Source of the DNA: Candidatus Palauibacter soopunensis
GTDB taxonomy: Bacteria > Gemmatimonadota > Gemmatimonadetes > Palauibacterales > Palauibacteraceae
NCBI RefSeq assembly: GCF_947581735.1
Contig: NZ_CANPVT010000052.1
Location: forward strand, 62,001 to 126,000
Reading direction: 5' to 3'
DNA: 64,000 nt
Below are positions 1 to 11,019 of the stretch, one piece after another; the first letter of the stretch is position 1; each line of letters starts with the position of its first letter. The translations under genes and the position numbers were made by a program. The notes beneath the pieces were generated by a model. That model was not told the origin of the DNA and searched no databases. It worked only from the letters and a program-made list of their open reading frames with translations.

Positions 1-152
1 TAGGCCTTGAGGTGGTTCTCCTGTTCGCGGTCCATGGGCACGAGAAGCTGGGCTCCGAGCCCCGAGGCGCCCGCCAGCGAGGCGAGGCCCGCCAGCAGGA
101 GGCGGTGGGCGAGGCGGCGCCGAACGCGGCATCGTTTCGTCTCGGCCTTCAT
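1..152 (-). CDS. N-terminal fragment of a secreted protein, cut by window edge
   Basis: Only the first 50 codons are in the window. The ATG (152-150) overlaps the stop of the TPR gene upstream in an ATGA. The product begins with a basic stretch (KRCRVRRRLAHR), a hydrophobic segment (LLLAGLASLAGASG) and an Ala-x-Ala-like end (LGAQ), which is a typical Sec signal peptide. The mature start reads LLVPMDREQENHLKA. From memory this resembles the start of Gemmatimonadota proteins annotated as asparagine synthetase B-like, but 50 residues cannot prove it. It is last in the run rsmI, DUF4175-like, TPR, so it is probably co-expressed with them. Confidence 0.6.
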   Translation of the reverse strand, partial: MKAETKRCRVRRRLAHRLLLAGLASLAGASGLGAQLLVPMDREQENHLKA

Positions 153-1972
153 CGGCCTCCTCCATCAAGTTCGGCGAGCATGCGGCGCGCGACCGGCGCC
201 AGGGCGCTCCGGGGATACCCCACGATCAGTTGTTCCAGCCAGGAAACGGCGTCGGCCGGAGCGGACGCGCGTGCGAGATCCAGAAGCGCTGCCGGGGCCT
301 CGGGGCTTCCCGGGTGCCGAAGAACGATCTGGCGCCACAGGGCGCCGGCGATGCGGGCTTGCCCGGCAGCGGCGGCCGCGTCCGCGAGGAAGCCCAGCAC
401 GACGGAACGGCCGCTCGACGCCGGCCGGCCGGCCAGGTCGCGCAGCGCCGGCCCGGGATCGAACGCCTCCGGAGAGGCGAGGAGGCCGAGAGCGGCGGCG
501 CCCACGATGCGGATCTCCGCCGTGTCCGCGGCCTGTACCAGCGTCAGCAGCCGCAGGCGGCGCGTCCGTTCCGCCGCCCCGATCTCCGCCTCCCGGACGC
601 TCCGGCTCGCCCGCTCACGCGCGGAATCGGGCCGGCCCGCGTACAGCGCCAGCCGCGCCGCCGCGGCGTCGAGCCGCCCCGACGAGGCAACGCGAATCCG
701 TTCCCGCGCGTCGGTGACCAACGCCTCGGCCGTGTCGAGATCGCCCGCCCGGGCGTGGCCGAGCGCGAGGTCTCCCCGCATCCCGGCTTCGACCGCCGTA
801 GAGTCGGGATACTGCCTCACATAGTGGTCGAGCACCGAGGCCGCATCCTCGAGCGAAGCGGGGTTGGCCGCGAGAAGTCCGAACAGGCGGCGCGACGCGA
901 GTTGGTGAGGACCGTCGCCCGGGGTGCTCTCCCGCATCAGTTCCTCGAGCACCCGCCGCGCCGAGGCGGTATCCCCCGCCGCCAGCGCCTGGTCGCCGGA
1001 GAGCGCGAGCCAGCGCAGGCGGTCTACCGGTCGCGCACTCAGGTCGACGAGCCGCCGCGCGGACCAGGCGACCTCCCCGGGAAGCTCCGCCGCCTCCGCT
1101 TCGCGCACGTACTCCCGCAGGAACGCGGCAGCTTCGGGATCGTCCGGCGTTGGCGCCGCCTCCGCCAGCGCCCGGGCGGCCGCCGCACGCCCCAAGCGTA
1201 GCGCAACGATGGCTCCCGCCCGGGACGCCCGGTCCCGCCGGTCGGCCAGACGCGTGCGCAGCCGCTCGAAGGAGGCCGCATGGGCGCCGGACCCATCGGC
1301 CTCAGCTACCCGGAGGCCCGTTTCCACCTCGTCCGTCGCCGGCGGCGTGAGGGCGAGAAGCCCGACCCAGACCTCAGCCAGACGATCGCCGTCACCGACA
1401 GCGACGAGGAGGTCGGCGAAGCGCACGAGGAGTTCCCCGCCGGGGTCCGCCGCGTCGTCGAGGGTCCGGATCGCCCCCGTGGAGTCCCCCGCCGCGAGCT
1501 GGACGTCCGCGCGGGCGAGCCGCGCCGCGGAAAGTTGTGGGGCTTCCTGCAGCCAGCGGTCGCTCACGGCGAGTGCCGAATCGAGCATCCCCGCACCGGC
1601 CAACCCCCGCACCCACCACAGCCGGACGACCTCCTCGTCCGGTGCCGCGACAACCGCCGCTTCGGCGTACGGCACGAGCGCGGCGGATTCACCCGACTCC
1701 AGGGCCAGTTCGCCGAGCAACGCAAGGGCGCCGGGCGACGCGGGCGCCCGCGCCAGGTGCTCACGCAGGGCGGATGCGGCTTCCGCGGTCCGGCCGCTCG
1801 CGCGAAGGCGCTCCGCACGCGCCACCGTGCGCTGCTCCGAGGCCGCCGATGCCTGGCCGGCCACCTCGGAGCCCGTCGGCAGCTGGGCGCCGCAAACCCC
1901 CGCCAGGAGGGCGACCATCCTCAGGGCGCCGCGGATCCCGCCCGCGGGGAACCGGAACCGGGGACGGTCCAC
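149..1972 (-). CDS. Secreted tetratricopeptide-repeat protein
   Basis: The product has 607 residues if the GTG at 1972 is used. An internal ATG at codon 19 would leave a shorter signal peptide (MVALLAGVCGAQLP). After the leader the protein is built of Ala/Leu/Arg-rich helical repeats with TPR-like spacing, for example RTAEAASALREHLARAPASP and later PAALLDLARASAPADA. No catalytic motif is visible. TPR proteins of this kind are usually periplasmic scaffolds. It starts one base after the DUF4175-like gene and overlaps the next secreted gene by ATGA, so the three are likely one envelope module. Its partner is unknown. Confidence 0.75.
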   Translation of the reverse strand: MDRPRFRFPAGGIRGALRMVALLAGVCGAQLPTGSEVAGQASAASEQRTVARAERLRASGRTAEAASALREHLARAPASPGALALLGELALESGESAALVPYAEAAVVAAPDEEVVRLWWVRGLAGAGMLDSALAVSDRWLQEAPQLSAARLARADVQLAAGDSTGAIRTLDDAADPGGELLVRFADLLVAVGDGDRLAEVWVGLLALTPPATDEVETGLRVAEADGSGAHAASFERLRTRLADRRDRASRAGAIVALRLGRAAAARALAEAAPTPDDPEAAAFLREYVREAEAAELPGEVAWSARRLVDLSARPVDRLRWLALSGDQALAAGDTASARRVLEELMRESTPGDGPHQLASRRLFGLLAANPASLEDAASVLDHYVRQYPDSTAVEAGMRGDLALGHARAGDLDTAEALVTDARERIRVASSGRLDAAAARLALYAGRPDSARERASRSVREAEIGAAERTRRLRLLTLVQAADTAEIRIVGAAALGLLASPEAFDPGPALRDLAGRPASSGRSVVLGFLADAAAAAGQARIAGALWRQIVLRHPGSPEAPAALLDLARASAPADAVSWLEQLIVGYPRSALAPVARRMLAELDGGGR

Positions 1973-1973
1973 G

Positions 1974-4900
1974 TCAGGGCTCCCGCCGGGCCTCGGCGCC
2001 TGCTGGAGGCACGCGGTTCAGCCGGTCGAAGTACTCGAAGATCAGCGATCGATAGAAGAGGGGCAGTTCCCGGAGCAGCGCCTCCGAGGGTGCCGGGTAA
2101 CGGCGTCCCCGCAGCAACTCCGGATCGATCGGCGGTGGAATCTCCGGCGGGGCCGTGGCTTCGCGCGACTCACGTTCGTTGGGATCGAGATCTTCATCTT
2201 CCAGCGAGCGCCCCGCGTCGAGCATGCGCCGGAAGAGCTGCCGCTGTCGTTCAAGCGTCTCCTGCGTGGGTCCCTCCAGCTCGAGCTGCTGTGCGAGTTC
2301 CGCCGCCTCCTCCGCCAGCTCCTCGGGACGACCCAGGAGATCGCCCTCCGGATCTTCCAGCTCTCCGAGCTCTTCGGCGACCTCCTCCTGCCGCCGTGCG
2401 ACCTCCTCGCGCCGCCGCTCCTCCCCGGACGGCCGCGGCCCCGGCATGAGGAGCGAACTCGTCTCCTGCGTCACCGCCTGCTGCTGCTGCGCGAGCTGGT
2501 TCATCTGATCCGCCGCGTCCTGGCCGGCGGATTCCTGCCCCGCCGCCCGCGCCGCCTCCTCGCTCGCCAACAGATGTCGGGCCAGCGAGTTCAGCGACTC
2601 CTGGATGCCCTCGACCTCCGCTCGGGACGGGAGGCGCCGCGCGCCATCTCCCGCGAGCCGGTCCAGCAGCTGATCCATCCGTTCCGCCGCCTCGCCCGCC
2701 GCCGCCCCGGTACGCTGGTCGAGCATGGCGGCCTCGTTCCCGGCCTCCGAGAGTCTTTCGACGAGATTCTCCAGCCCCTGACGCACGGCGGCCTGCTGCG
2801 CACGCCAGGATGCCGGATCCGCCGTATTCTCGCCGCGCGTCGCCTCCGAAAGACGGCCCTCCTCTTCCGCCAGCGCGAGCGCCTCGCCGCGCGCGCGAGC
2901 CAGCGACTCGACGGCAGCCTCTCCCTGCTCCCCGCTCATCTCCCGCTGCGCCGAGCCGAGGGCGCCCGCCGCCTGTTCGAGCGCCTCCGCAGCCTCCTCC
3001 GCCGCCTGCCGCTCCGTTTCGCCCACCTCGCCCGGCGCCTCGGACGGAGATTGCTGGGCTCCGCTCTGCGCGTCGGCCATCTTTCCAAGGGCCTCCTGCG
3101 TGCGCTCTCCCGCGGCCCGGGCCGAATCCGCCGCCGCCTCCCGGTCCGCCGCCGCGAGCTCCGCCTCCAACTCCGCCAGGCGCTCCGCCAGCGCTTCGGC
3201 CTCTTCGACGAGCGACTCCTGACCTTCCTGGAACGCCTCGGAATCCGTCTCCCCGGCGACCTCCCTCTGCTCCCGCGCCAGCTCGTCCGCGTTGGCCTGT
3301 GCCGACTTCATCGCCTGTTCGAGCGCAGCCTGCTCGAGCATGCCGAGCGTCTGGTCGACCTGCTCACGCAGATCCTCGTAATCGCCGGCGAGCTGTTCGA
3401 GCGCTTCCCGAACCGCTTCGGGGTCCAGCTCTCGCAATGCTTCCGCGAGCGCCTCGATCTGCTCCTCGAGTCCGCTCTCGGCGAGTTCCGCGTAGCGTTC
3501 GGCCAGGCGCTGCAGCTGCTCCTGCAGGGCGGGGTCGGAGAGCGGCGAGGCTTCGAGTTCCTCCCGAAGCGCCTGGAGCTGCTCCTCGACGCCATCGAGC
3601 TCCGCCTCCGACCGCTGCGCCTCATCGAGCACGCTCCGCGCCTCTTCCGTTGCCTCGAACCGGACCTCCTCGCTGTCGTCCCCCTCGGCATCCGTCTGCC
3701 GCGCTGCGTCGGCCGCCGCCTCGGCCAATGCCTCCAGATTCTCTTCCAGGGCCTGCGCGGCTTCGGACAAGGCCTCGGTCTGATCCGCGCGCCGATCCCG
3801 AATCTCCGTGAACGTCGGGACGCGAAGCAGGAAAATGTCGGAAAGCGCGGGACCCCTCGCGGGATGTCCGTCGAAGGCCTCGAAACGGTAGAACAGCGTG
3901 TCCCCCGGGAGGAAGGACTCCGCGCTGCGGTCGAGCAGGTGCCGGAAGACGGCCCGCGCCGCCCCGTCCGGGTCGGGTGAAAGCGCTTCCCGCCGCTCCG
4001 CGCTCTCGCTGCCCAGCCCCGAGCGCCAGCTGCGAACGAAGGCGCGCCGGAGTCCGATGTCGTCCTCCATGTCCACAATGACCGGCATCACACGCTGGAA
4101 ACCCAGGGTCGTATCCGGTGCGGGATAGAGGAGGTGGATGCGCGGCTGAAGATCGGGAACTACGAGCACCCGGATCGGGTCGGGGGCGATGGGCGCGCCG
4201 AGCGACGATTCGGCCCGCAGTTCCCACGCCCAGGCACCCGTCCGCTCGGGAACCCACGAAGCGGCGAACTGCGAGCCCGCGATTTCGAGCGGAATTCGGG
4301 CTTCCGCCTCGCCGGGTTCACCGTCGCCAGGCTCCCACGCGAGGGCCCCGTCATCGAGCGGGAGGTTCGTCTCCCCGCTCAACCGCAACCTCGTGCCTTC
4401 CGGCGCCACGAGCGGTGGAATCCGGCCACGGTAGCGCTCCGATCCGCGCCCGAGATAAGCCGGGAACTCGACGGTGAGCTGCAGATCCTGGACCAGAAGC
4501 GGCTCGAGGGGACGGACGCGGAGGGTGTCGCTCGAAAAGCCCTCCCCGTCTTCGACCCACACCGCCGTGGGAGAAATGATCGGGGCGGTACGGCCCTGCG
4601 CCGAACCGGCCGCCGATACATCGAGGGCGATCCGTTCGGGCGCCCGGCCCGCCGCGCGCCACACAAGGTCGATCCGGTCGCGGCCCCCGGCCGAGATGGA
4701 CACCACCGCCGCATCGCCGCGCGGCACGCCGGTCTCGCCGGTCACGCCGAGGGGCGGGAGCGGCGCCGGAAAGGCGGTGCGCCAGGGCGCTCCCAGCGCC
4801 GCGGCGGCGGAGAACGTAGGCTGCGGCCGCAGCAGCGCGGCGACGGAGATCGCCAGGAGCATGAGCGCCACGGCGACGCCGGAACGGCGAATCCGCCGCT

Positions 4901-5339
4901 TCCATCCCGGGCCGGTGACCGGCAGGAGCCCGCGCGATGCGGCGTTCCCCAGCGCCTCGGATACACGCGTGCGGTGGAGAGCGGCCAATCCGGCGCCCGC
5001 GGCCGCCTCCGCCCCTTCCAGCTCGATCGCGGAGCGGACATCGCCGGCTCCCAGTCCCGCCGCAACGTCCGCCTCCTCCGCCACCGCCTGCGGATGCAAC
5101 GCGTGCCAGACCCGGCGGGCAATCCACGCGAGCCCGGCCAGGCCCGTCCACAGCGCGAGGGCGAGCGCGAGCGGAACGAGCGAACCGCGGCCTTCCCGAG
5201 CGGAAACCGGGAGCACGGAAAGGACGAGGATCAGCGCTCCACTCAGCGTAACGGCTGAAGCCGCCGCCGTCCCTGCGGCACGCGCTCGGGCCGCCGCGCA
5301 GGCGGCAGCCAGCCGTTCGAAGCCGAATCCGTCACTCAT
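1974..5339 (-). CDS. DUF4175-like membrane protein with a long coiled coil
   Basis: The ATG at 5339 overlaps the rsmI stop (ATGA), giving 1121 residues; the frame is open further upstream but lies inside rsmI. Three hydrophobic segments sit in the first ~190 residues (around ALILVLSVLPVSA, LVPLALALALWTGLAGLAWI and VAVALMLLAISVAALL). A beta-rich part with FPAYL and PERTGAWAWEL stretches follows. Roughly residues 530-1050 are an uninterrupted Glu/Ala/Gln/Arg-rich coiled coil. This plan matches DUF4175 (TIGR02302-like) proteins, whose function is unknown. The C-terminus (LRELPLFYRSLIFEYFDRL) is a compact non-coiled tail. It is coupled to a TPR protein and a secreted protein downstream. Confidence 0.75.
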   Translation of the reverse strand: MSDGFGFERLAAACAAARARAAGTAAASAVTLSGALILVLSVLPVSAREGRGSLVPLALALALWTGLAGLAWIARRVWHALHPQAVAEEADVAAGLGAGDVRSAIELEGAEAAAGAGLAALHRTRVSEALGNAASRGLLPVTGPGWKRRIRRSGVAVALMLLAISVAALLRPQPTFSAAAALGAPWRTAFPAPLPPLGVTGETGVPRGDAAVVSISAGGRDRIDLVWRAAGRAPERIALDVSAAGSAQGRTAPIISPTAVWVEDGEGFSSDTLRVRPLEPLLVQDLQLTVEFPAYLGRGSERYRGRIPPLVAPEGTRLRLSGETNLPLDDGALAWEPGDGEPGEAEARIPLEIAGSQFAASWVPERTGAWAWELRAESSLGAPIAPDPIRVLVVPDLQPRIHLLYPAPDTTLGFQRVMPVIVDMEDDIGLRRAFVRSWRSGLGSESAERREALSPDPDGAARAVFRHLLDRSAESFLPGDTLFYRFEAFDGHPARGPALSDIFLLRVPTFTEIRDRRADQTEALSEAAQALEENLEALAEAAADAARQTDAEGDDSEEVRFEATEEARSVLDEAQRSEAELDGVEEQLQALREELEASPLSDPALQEQLQRLAERYAELAESGLEEQIEALAEALRELDPEAVREALEQLAGDYEDLREQVDQTLGMLEQAALEQAMKSAQANADELAREQREVAGETDSEAFQEGQESLVEEAEALAERLAELEAELAAADREAAADSARAAGERTQEALGKMADAQSGAQQSPSEAPGEVGETERQAAEEAAEALEQAAGALGSAQREMSGEQGEAAVESLARARGEALALAEEEGRLSEATRGENTADPASWRAQQAAVRQGLENLVERLSEAGNEAAMLDQRTGAAAGEAAERMDQLLDRLAGDGARRLPSRAEVEGIQESLNSLARHLLASEEAARAAGQESAGQDAADQMNQLAQQQQAVTQETSSLLMPGPRPSGEERRREEVARRQEEVAEELGELEDPEGDLLGRPEELAEEAAELAQQLELEGPTQETLERQRQLFRRMLDAGRSLEDEDLDPNERESREATAPPEIPPPIDPELLRGRRYPAPSEALLRELPLFYRSLIFEYFDRLNRVPPAGAEARREP

Positions 5340-6181
5340 TCCGAGGGCGCCTCTTGAACCTGCAAGCTCACGCGATAGGCCTCGTTCCGGCTCAGACCGA
5401 ACTCCGCAGCCAGACGGTCGGCAATCTCGCGCCGCCGCAGGCCATCGCGCGACCAATGTCGCGCCTCCTCCATCAGGACCGCCAGATCGGGCGCATCGTT
5501 GCCCGCCCTGCCCTGCCCGAAGACGATCGTCACCTCGCCCCTGACCTCGCGCCCCGCGAACGCGGACGCCAACTCGCTCACGGATCCGGCCGTGGTTTCC
5601 TCGTGCAGCTTCGTCAGTTCCCGGCAGACGACGGCCGCTCGCCCGCCCAGGCCCGCTTCCGCCAACTCGTCGAGGAGCGCGACCAGGCGCCCCGGCGCCT
5701 CGAAGACGACCGCGGTGTCCACGCATGAGCGCAGGCCGTCGATCCAGGCGGAACGTTCGCCGCCCCGCCGGGGCGCGAATCCGAGAAAGTGAAACCGGTC
5801 CGCCGGAAACCCGGACACCGAGAGCGCCGCCAGTACGGCGGAGGGACCGGGTACGGCGAGCACTTCATGCCCCGCCTCGCGGGCGGCGGCAACGGCCCGG
5901 CAACCGGGGTCGGACACGGTCGGCGTTCCCGCGTCGGACACCACGGCCGCGGAGCGTCCCGCGGCGAGGGCCGCGAGCAACTCCTCCACTCGCGCGCGCT
6001 CGTTGTGCCTGTGCAGCGACCGCAACGGGACGTTCGCCTTCAGCCGCCCGAGCAACCTGCCCGTGCGCCGGGTGTCTTCCGCGTAACACACGTCGACCGA
6101 ACGGAGAACCCCGACCGCACGCCGCGGCATGTCGTCCAGATTGCCGATCGGAGTGCCGACCACGTAGAGCGTTCCCGTCAC
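5336..6181 (-). CDS. rsmI: 16S rRNA (cytidine1402-2'-O)-methyltransferase RsmI
   Basis: This 281-residue SAM-dependent enzyme methylates the 2'-OH of C1402 in the decoding centre of 16S rRNA. The family signature GTPIGNLDD is at residues 9-17. SDAGTPTVSDPG (about residues 82-93) and the AVPGPSAVLAAL stretch are the other conserved tetrapyrrole-methylase-fold blocks. Length and start (MTGTLYVVGTPIG) are normal for the family. It begins the left-hand minus-strand run and overlaps the DUF4175-like gene by four bases. About 100 bases separate it from trxA upstream, including a strong GC palindrome. Confidence 0.95.
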   Translation of the reverse strand: MTGTLYVVGTPIGNLDDMPRRAVGVLRSVDVCYAEDTRRTGRLLGRLKANVPLRSLHRHNERARVEELLAALAAGRSAAVVSDAGTPTVSDPGCRAVAAAREAGHEVLAVPGPSAVLAALSVSGFPADRFHFLGFAPRRGGERSAWIDGLRSCVDTAVVFEAPGRLVALLDELAEAGLGGRAAVVCRELTKLHEETTAGSVSELASAFAGREVRGEVTIVFGQGRAGNDAPDLAVLMEEARHWSRDGLRRREIADRLAAEFGLSRNEAYRVSLQVQEAPSE

Positions 6182-6222
6182 GACACGCGTCCCCGTTTCC
6201 CGTTCGCGGCCCGATGCGCCCG

Positions 6223-6246
6223 CGCCCCCCCGGGCCCGGGGGGGCG
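6223..6246. terminator. Perfect 24-base GC palindrome, terminator-like
   Basis: Positions 6223-6246 read identically on both strands: CGC, a run of C, GGGCCC, a run of G, GCG. It lies after the trxA stop and before the rsmI start on the minus strand, where a hairpin could end trxA transcription. There is no T tract after it, so it is not a classic intrinsic terminator. It is embedded in a G-tract-rich stretch (6238-6266). Confidence 0.4.
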
Positions 6247-6286
6247 GGGGGCGCGGGGTGGGGGTGGCCAGTGGCGCCGCCGCCCC

Positions 6287-6625
6287 TCAGGCGTGCTCGA
6301 GGATCTTCTTCTCGAGAGAATCCCTCGGGTGCGCCCCCACGAGGGTGTCCACGACCTCGCCATCCCTGAAGAAGAGGATGCTCGGGATCGACCGCACGTT
6401 GAAGCGGAATGCGGTTTGCGGGTTCGCATCCACGTCGAGTTTCCCGATGGTGACGCGCCCCGAATACTCCTGCGCAAGTTCATCGACAATCGGCCCGACG
6501 AGCCGGCACGGGCCGCACCATTCCGCCCAGAAATCCACCATCGCCAGACCGTCCGCGCCCTCGATCGCATCCGCGAAATTCGCATCCGTGATCTCGATGG
6601 GCCCTCCGTTCGCAGCATCAGCCAT
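6287..6625 (-). CDS. trxA: Thioredoxin
   Basis: This is a 112-residue cytoplasmic disulfide reductase. The active site WCGPC is at residues 36-40 in the context VDFWAEWCGPC. The conserved cis-Pro region (VRSIPSILFF) and the final helix (SLEKKILEHA) are present. I chose the ATG at 6625 because AGGAG lies six bases upstream and this gives normal thioredoxin length; the frame stays open further upstream without support. It is divergent from the epimerase-like gene, and a perfect dyad (6666-6681) lies between them. Confidence 0.95.
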   Translation of the reverse strand: MADAANGGPIEITDANFADAIEGADGLAMVDFWAEWCGPCRLVGPIVDELAQEYSGRVTIGKLDVDANPQTAFRFNVRSIPSILFFRDGEVVDTLVGAHPRDSLEKKILEHA

Positions 6626-6665
6626 TCGAATCTCCTGTTCCTGTGCCGCCCGGCTCACCGACCGG

Positions 6666-6681
6666 GAAGAACCGCTTCTTC
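6666..6681. promoter_or_regulatory. Perfect 6+6 inverted repeat between divergent trxA and epimerase genes
   Basis: GAAGAA, a four-base spacer CCGC, then TTCTTC. It is about 40 bases upstream of the trxA start and 70 upstream of the epimerase start, where a repressor or activator site would be expected. No regulator is encoded next to it. It could also be chance. Confidence 0.25.
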
Positions 6682-6751
6682 TCACTGGCTCCGGTGCCGG
6701 GTCCGGAATACGTTCCCGCGCGTGGGCAACGACACAGGGTTTCCGGCCGCA

Positions 6752-7186
6752 GTGAACCAAGGCAACCGTATTCCGGGCGCGCCCATAATCGACCACGTGG
6801 GAATCGCGGTCAACTCGCTGCCGGAAGCCGTCCGGCTGTGGTCCGCTATCCTGGGCCAGCCGCCGTCCGGGGAGGAAACCGTTCCCTCGGAGGGCATTCG
6901 AGCCGCCTTCTTCGGCGAAGGTTCCGGGCGGATCGAGTTGCTCGCTCCCCTGACCCCGGAGTCTCCCATCGCCCGCTTCCTCGACCGGCGCGGGCCCGGC
7001 ATCCACCACGTCTGCGTCTGCGTCGACGATCTCGAGACGGCCCTAGCCGAAGCCGAAGCGGCCGGCGCGGAAGCCATACCGCCCCGGATCCGCCGCGGCG
7101 CCGGCGGCGCCCGCATCGCATTTCTGCATCCGCGCTCGCTGAAGGGAGTTCTCCTGGAGATGCGGGAGGATCCCGAGCGCGGGTGA
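6752..7186 (+). CDS. Methylmalonyl-CoA epimerase-like VOC protein
   Basis: The product is 144 residues from the GTG at 6752; a second GTG at 6722 would add ten residues. The fold is VOC/glyoxalase: the opening strand IIDHVGIAV carries the first metal-ligand His, RIELLAP supplies a Glu, GPGIHHVCVCVDD a second His, and KGVLLEM the final Glu. The order H...E...H...E matches methylmalonyl-CoA epimerase, which interconverts the R and S forms on the propionyl-CoA to succinyl-CoA route. A general glyoxalase role is not excluded. It overlaps the glycosyltransferase gene by GTGA, an odd metabolic pairing. No strong ribosome binding site precedes either start. Confidence 0.8.
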   Translation: MNQGNRIPGAPIIDHVGIAVNSLPEAVRLWSAILGQPPSGEETVPSEGIRAAFFGEGSGRIELLAPLTPESPIARFLDRRGPGIHHVCVCVDDLETALAEAEAAGAEAIPPRIRRGAGGARIAFLHPRSLKGVLLEMREDPERG

Positions 7187-7989
7187 CACGGGAGCCGGAA
7201 CCCGTCGCCGGGTCGCCGCGACGGTCGGAGCGTCCGGGGCCGGAGTTTTCCGTCATCGTGCCGACCCTCAATGAGGAGGCACGGCTCGATGAGACGCTCC
7301 GGCGCGCAAGAGCCGCTCTCGGCCCGGAGGTGGAAGTCATTGTGGTCGACGGAGGCAGCCGGGACCGCACGACGGAGATCGCGGCCCCCCACGGCCGCGT
7401 CCTGTCGACACGCCGGAATCGCGGCGCCCAGCTCGCCGCCGGGGCCCGCGCCGCCACCGGAGAGATCTTCGTCTTCGTTCACGCCGATACGTGGCTTCCG
7501 GACGGCGGCGCGGCGGCCATCCGCGCGGCCGTCCATGCGGGCTCGGAGGCGGGCTGTTTCCGCTTCGCCCTCCAGCCGAGCGCGCCACGATGGCGCTATC
7601 GCCTGCTCGAATGGGGCGTGAACTGGCGTACGCGCCGACTCCGCACCGCCACTGGAGATCAGGCCCTGTTCGTCACGCGCGACGCCTACCACGCATGCGA
7701 CGGCTTCAGGGACCTTCCGCTTTTCGAAGACGTGACCTTCGTCCGGGCCGTACGGCGGGTCACCCGCTTTCGCCTTCTCCCCCTCGTAGCGTGCACCTCG
7801 AGCCGGCGCTGGGAAGCCGGTTTCCTCCGCACGGTCCTCAAGCACTGGGCGTTACGCGCGGCCTTCCTCGTCGGCGCGGATCCGCGGCGACTCAGCCGGT
7901 ACCACGAACGGCCGGCCGGGATCACGGCGTCCCGAGTCCCTCCGTCGCGATGCGCTCCACAAACCAGCGGTTCCCGTCCGAAACGATGA
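7183..7989 (+). CDS. Family 2 glycosyltransferase (TIGR04283-like)
   Basis: A GTG start overlaps the epimerase stop (GTGA), with GGAGG a little upstream, giving 268 residues. The GT-A core is clear: FSVIVPTLNEE near residue 20, VIVVDGGSRDRT (nucleotide site), and VFVHADTWLP, where the HAD replaces the usual DxD metal motif. GDQALFVTRDAY and FEDVTFVRAVRR complete the acceptor domain. No membrane helix is evident. Relatives are mostly of unknown substrate. The last 68 bases overlap, tail to tail, the lipoprotein gene on the other strand, so the Ser/Arg-rich C-terminal tail may be a recent extension. Confidence 0.85.
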   Translation: MTREPEPVAGSPRRSERPGPEFSVIVPTLNEEARLDETLRRARAALGPEVEVIVVDGGSRDRTTEIAAPHGRVLSTRRNRGAQLAAGARAATGEIFVFVHADTWLPDGGAAAIRAAVHAGSEAGCFRFALQPSAPRWRYRLLEWGVNWRTRRLRTATGDQALFVTRDAYHACDGFRDLPLFEDVTFVRAVRRVTRFRLLPLVACTSSRRWEAGFLRTVLKHWALRAAFLVGADPRRLSRYHERPAGITASRVPPSRCAPQTSGSRPKR

Positions 7990-8394
7990 TGAACGGGACG
8001 CTCACATCTCCGCTGCGCGTCCCCGTCAGATCCACCATCCAGCGCGAGGCGCCGCCGGCCCCGGCGATGGGATTCGCGCGGAGCTTCCAGGCGCGCGGCG
8101 CGAGCAGGCTCGCAAGCACGAACATTCTCTGTTCCGTCTCGGCCCGCCCCCAGCGACGTTCCGCCGGGCCCTCGTCCGTACCGAACAGCCGCGCCATCGC
8201 AGGGTAGTCGCCGAGCCGCGCGGCATCGAGAAACCGTCCGATGGCCGCCTCGGCGGACTCGGCTCCATACAGGTCCGCGCCGTACCCTGGCCCGGCACTT
8301 CCGCGCGACGCACAGCCGATCAGCGCGAACCCCGCCACGGCCACAACCATGACCCCGGCGCGGACCCCTGCACCCTCCCAAAGACTCCCCCTCA

Positions 8395-8398
<4 letters not shown>
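7922..8398 (-). CDS. Putative lipoprotein following clpB
   Basis: 158 residues from the first of two adjacent ATGs; the first overlaps the clpB stop (ATGA). A signal segment (VMVVAVAGFALIG) ends in a lipobox with Cys at residue 29. The mature part contains AAIGRFLDAARLGDYPAMARLFG, which resembles the helical start of NTF2/SnoaL-like folds, and ends with a beta-rich part (VPFIIVSDGNRWFVERI). This is fold-level resemblance only. Position suggests co-transcription with clpB, hence possible stress induction. The 3' end overlaps the convergent glycosyltransferase gene by 68 bases. Confidence 0.75.

Positions 8399-11019
<2,621 letters not shown>

Noticed and set aside
924-3980. Open frame of 1018 codons on the plus strand
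   Set aside because: It is antisense to the TPR and DUF4175-like genes, Arg/Ser/Leu-rich without domains, and arises from GC-biased third positions.
6722-6751. Earlier GTG start for the epimerase
   Set aside because: It cannot be excluded, but it adds ten residues before the usual short N-terminus and has no ribosome binding site.
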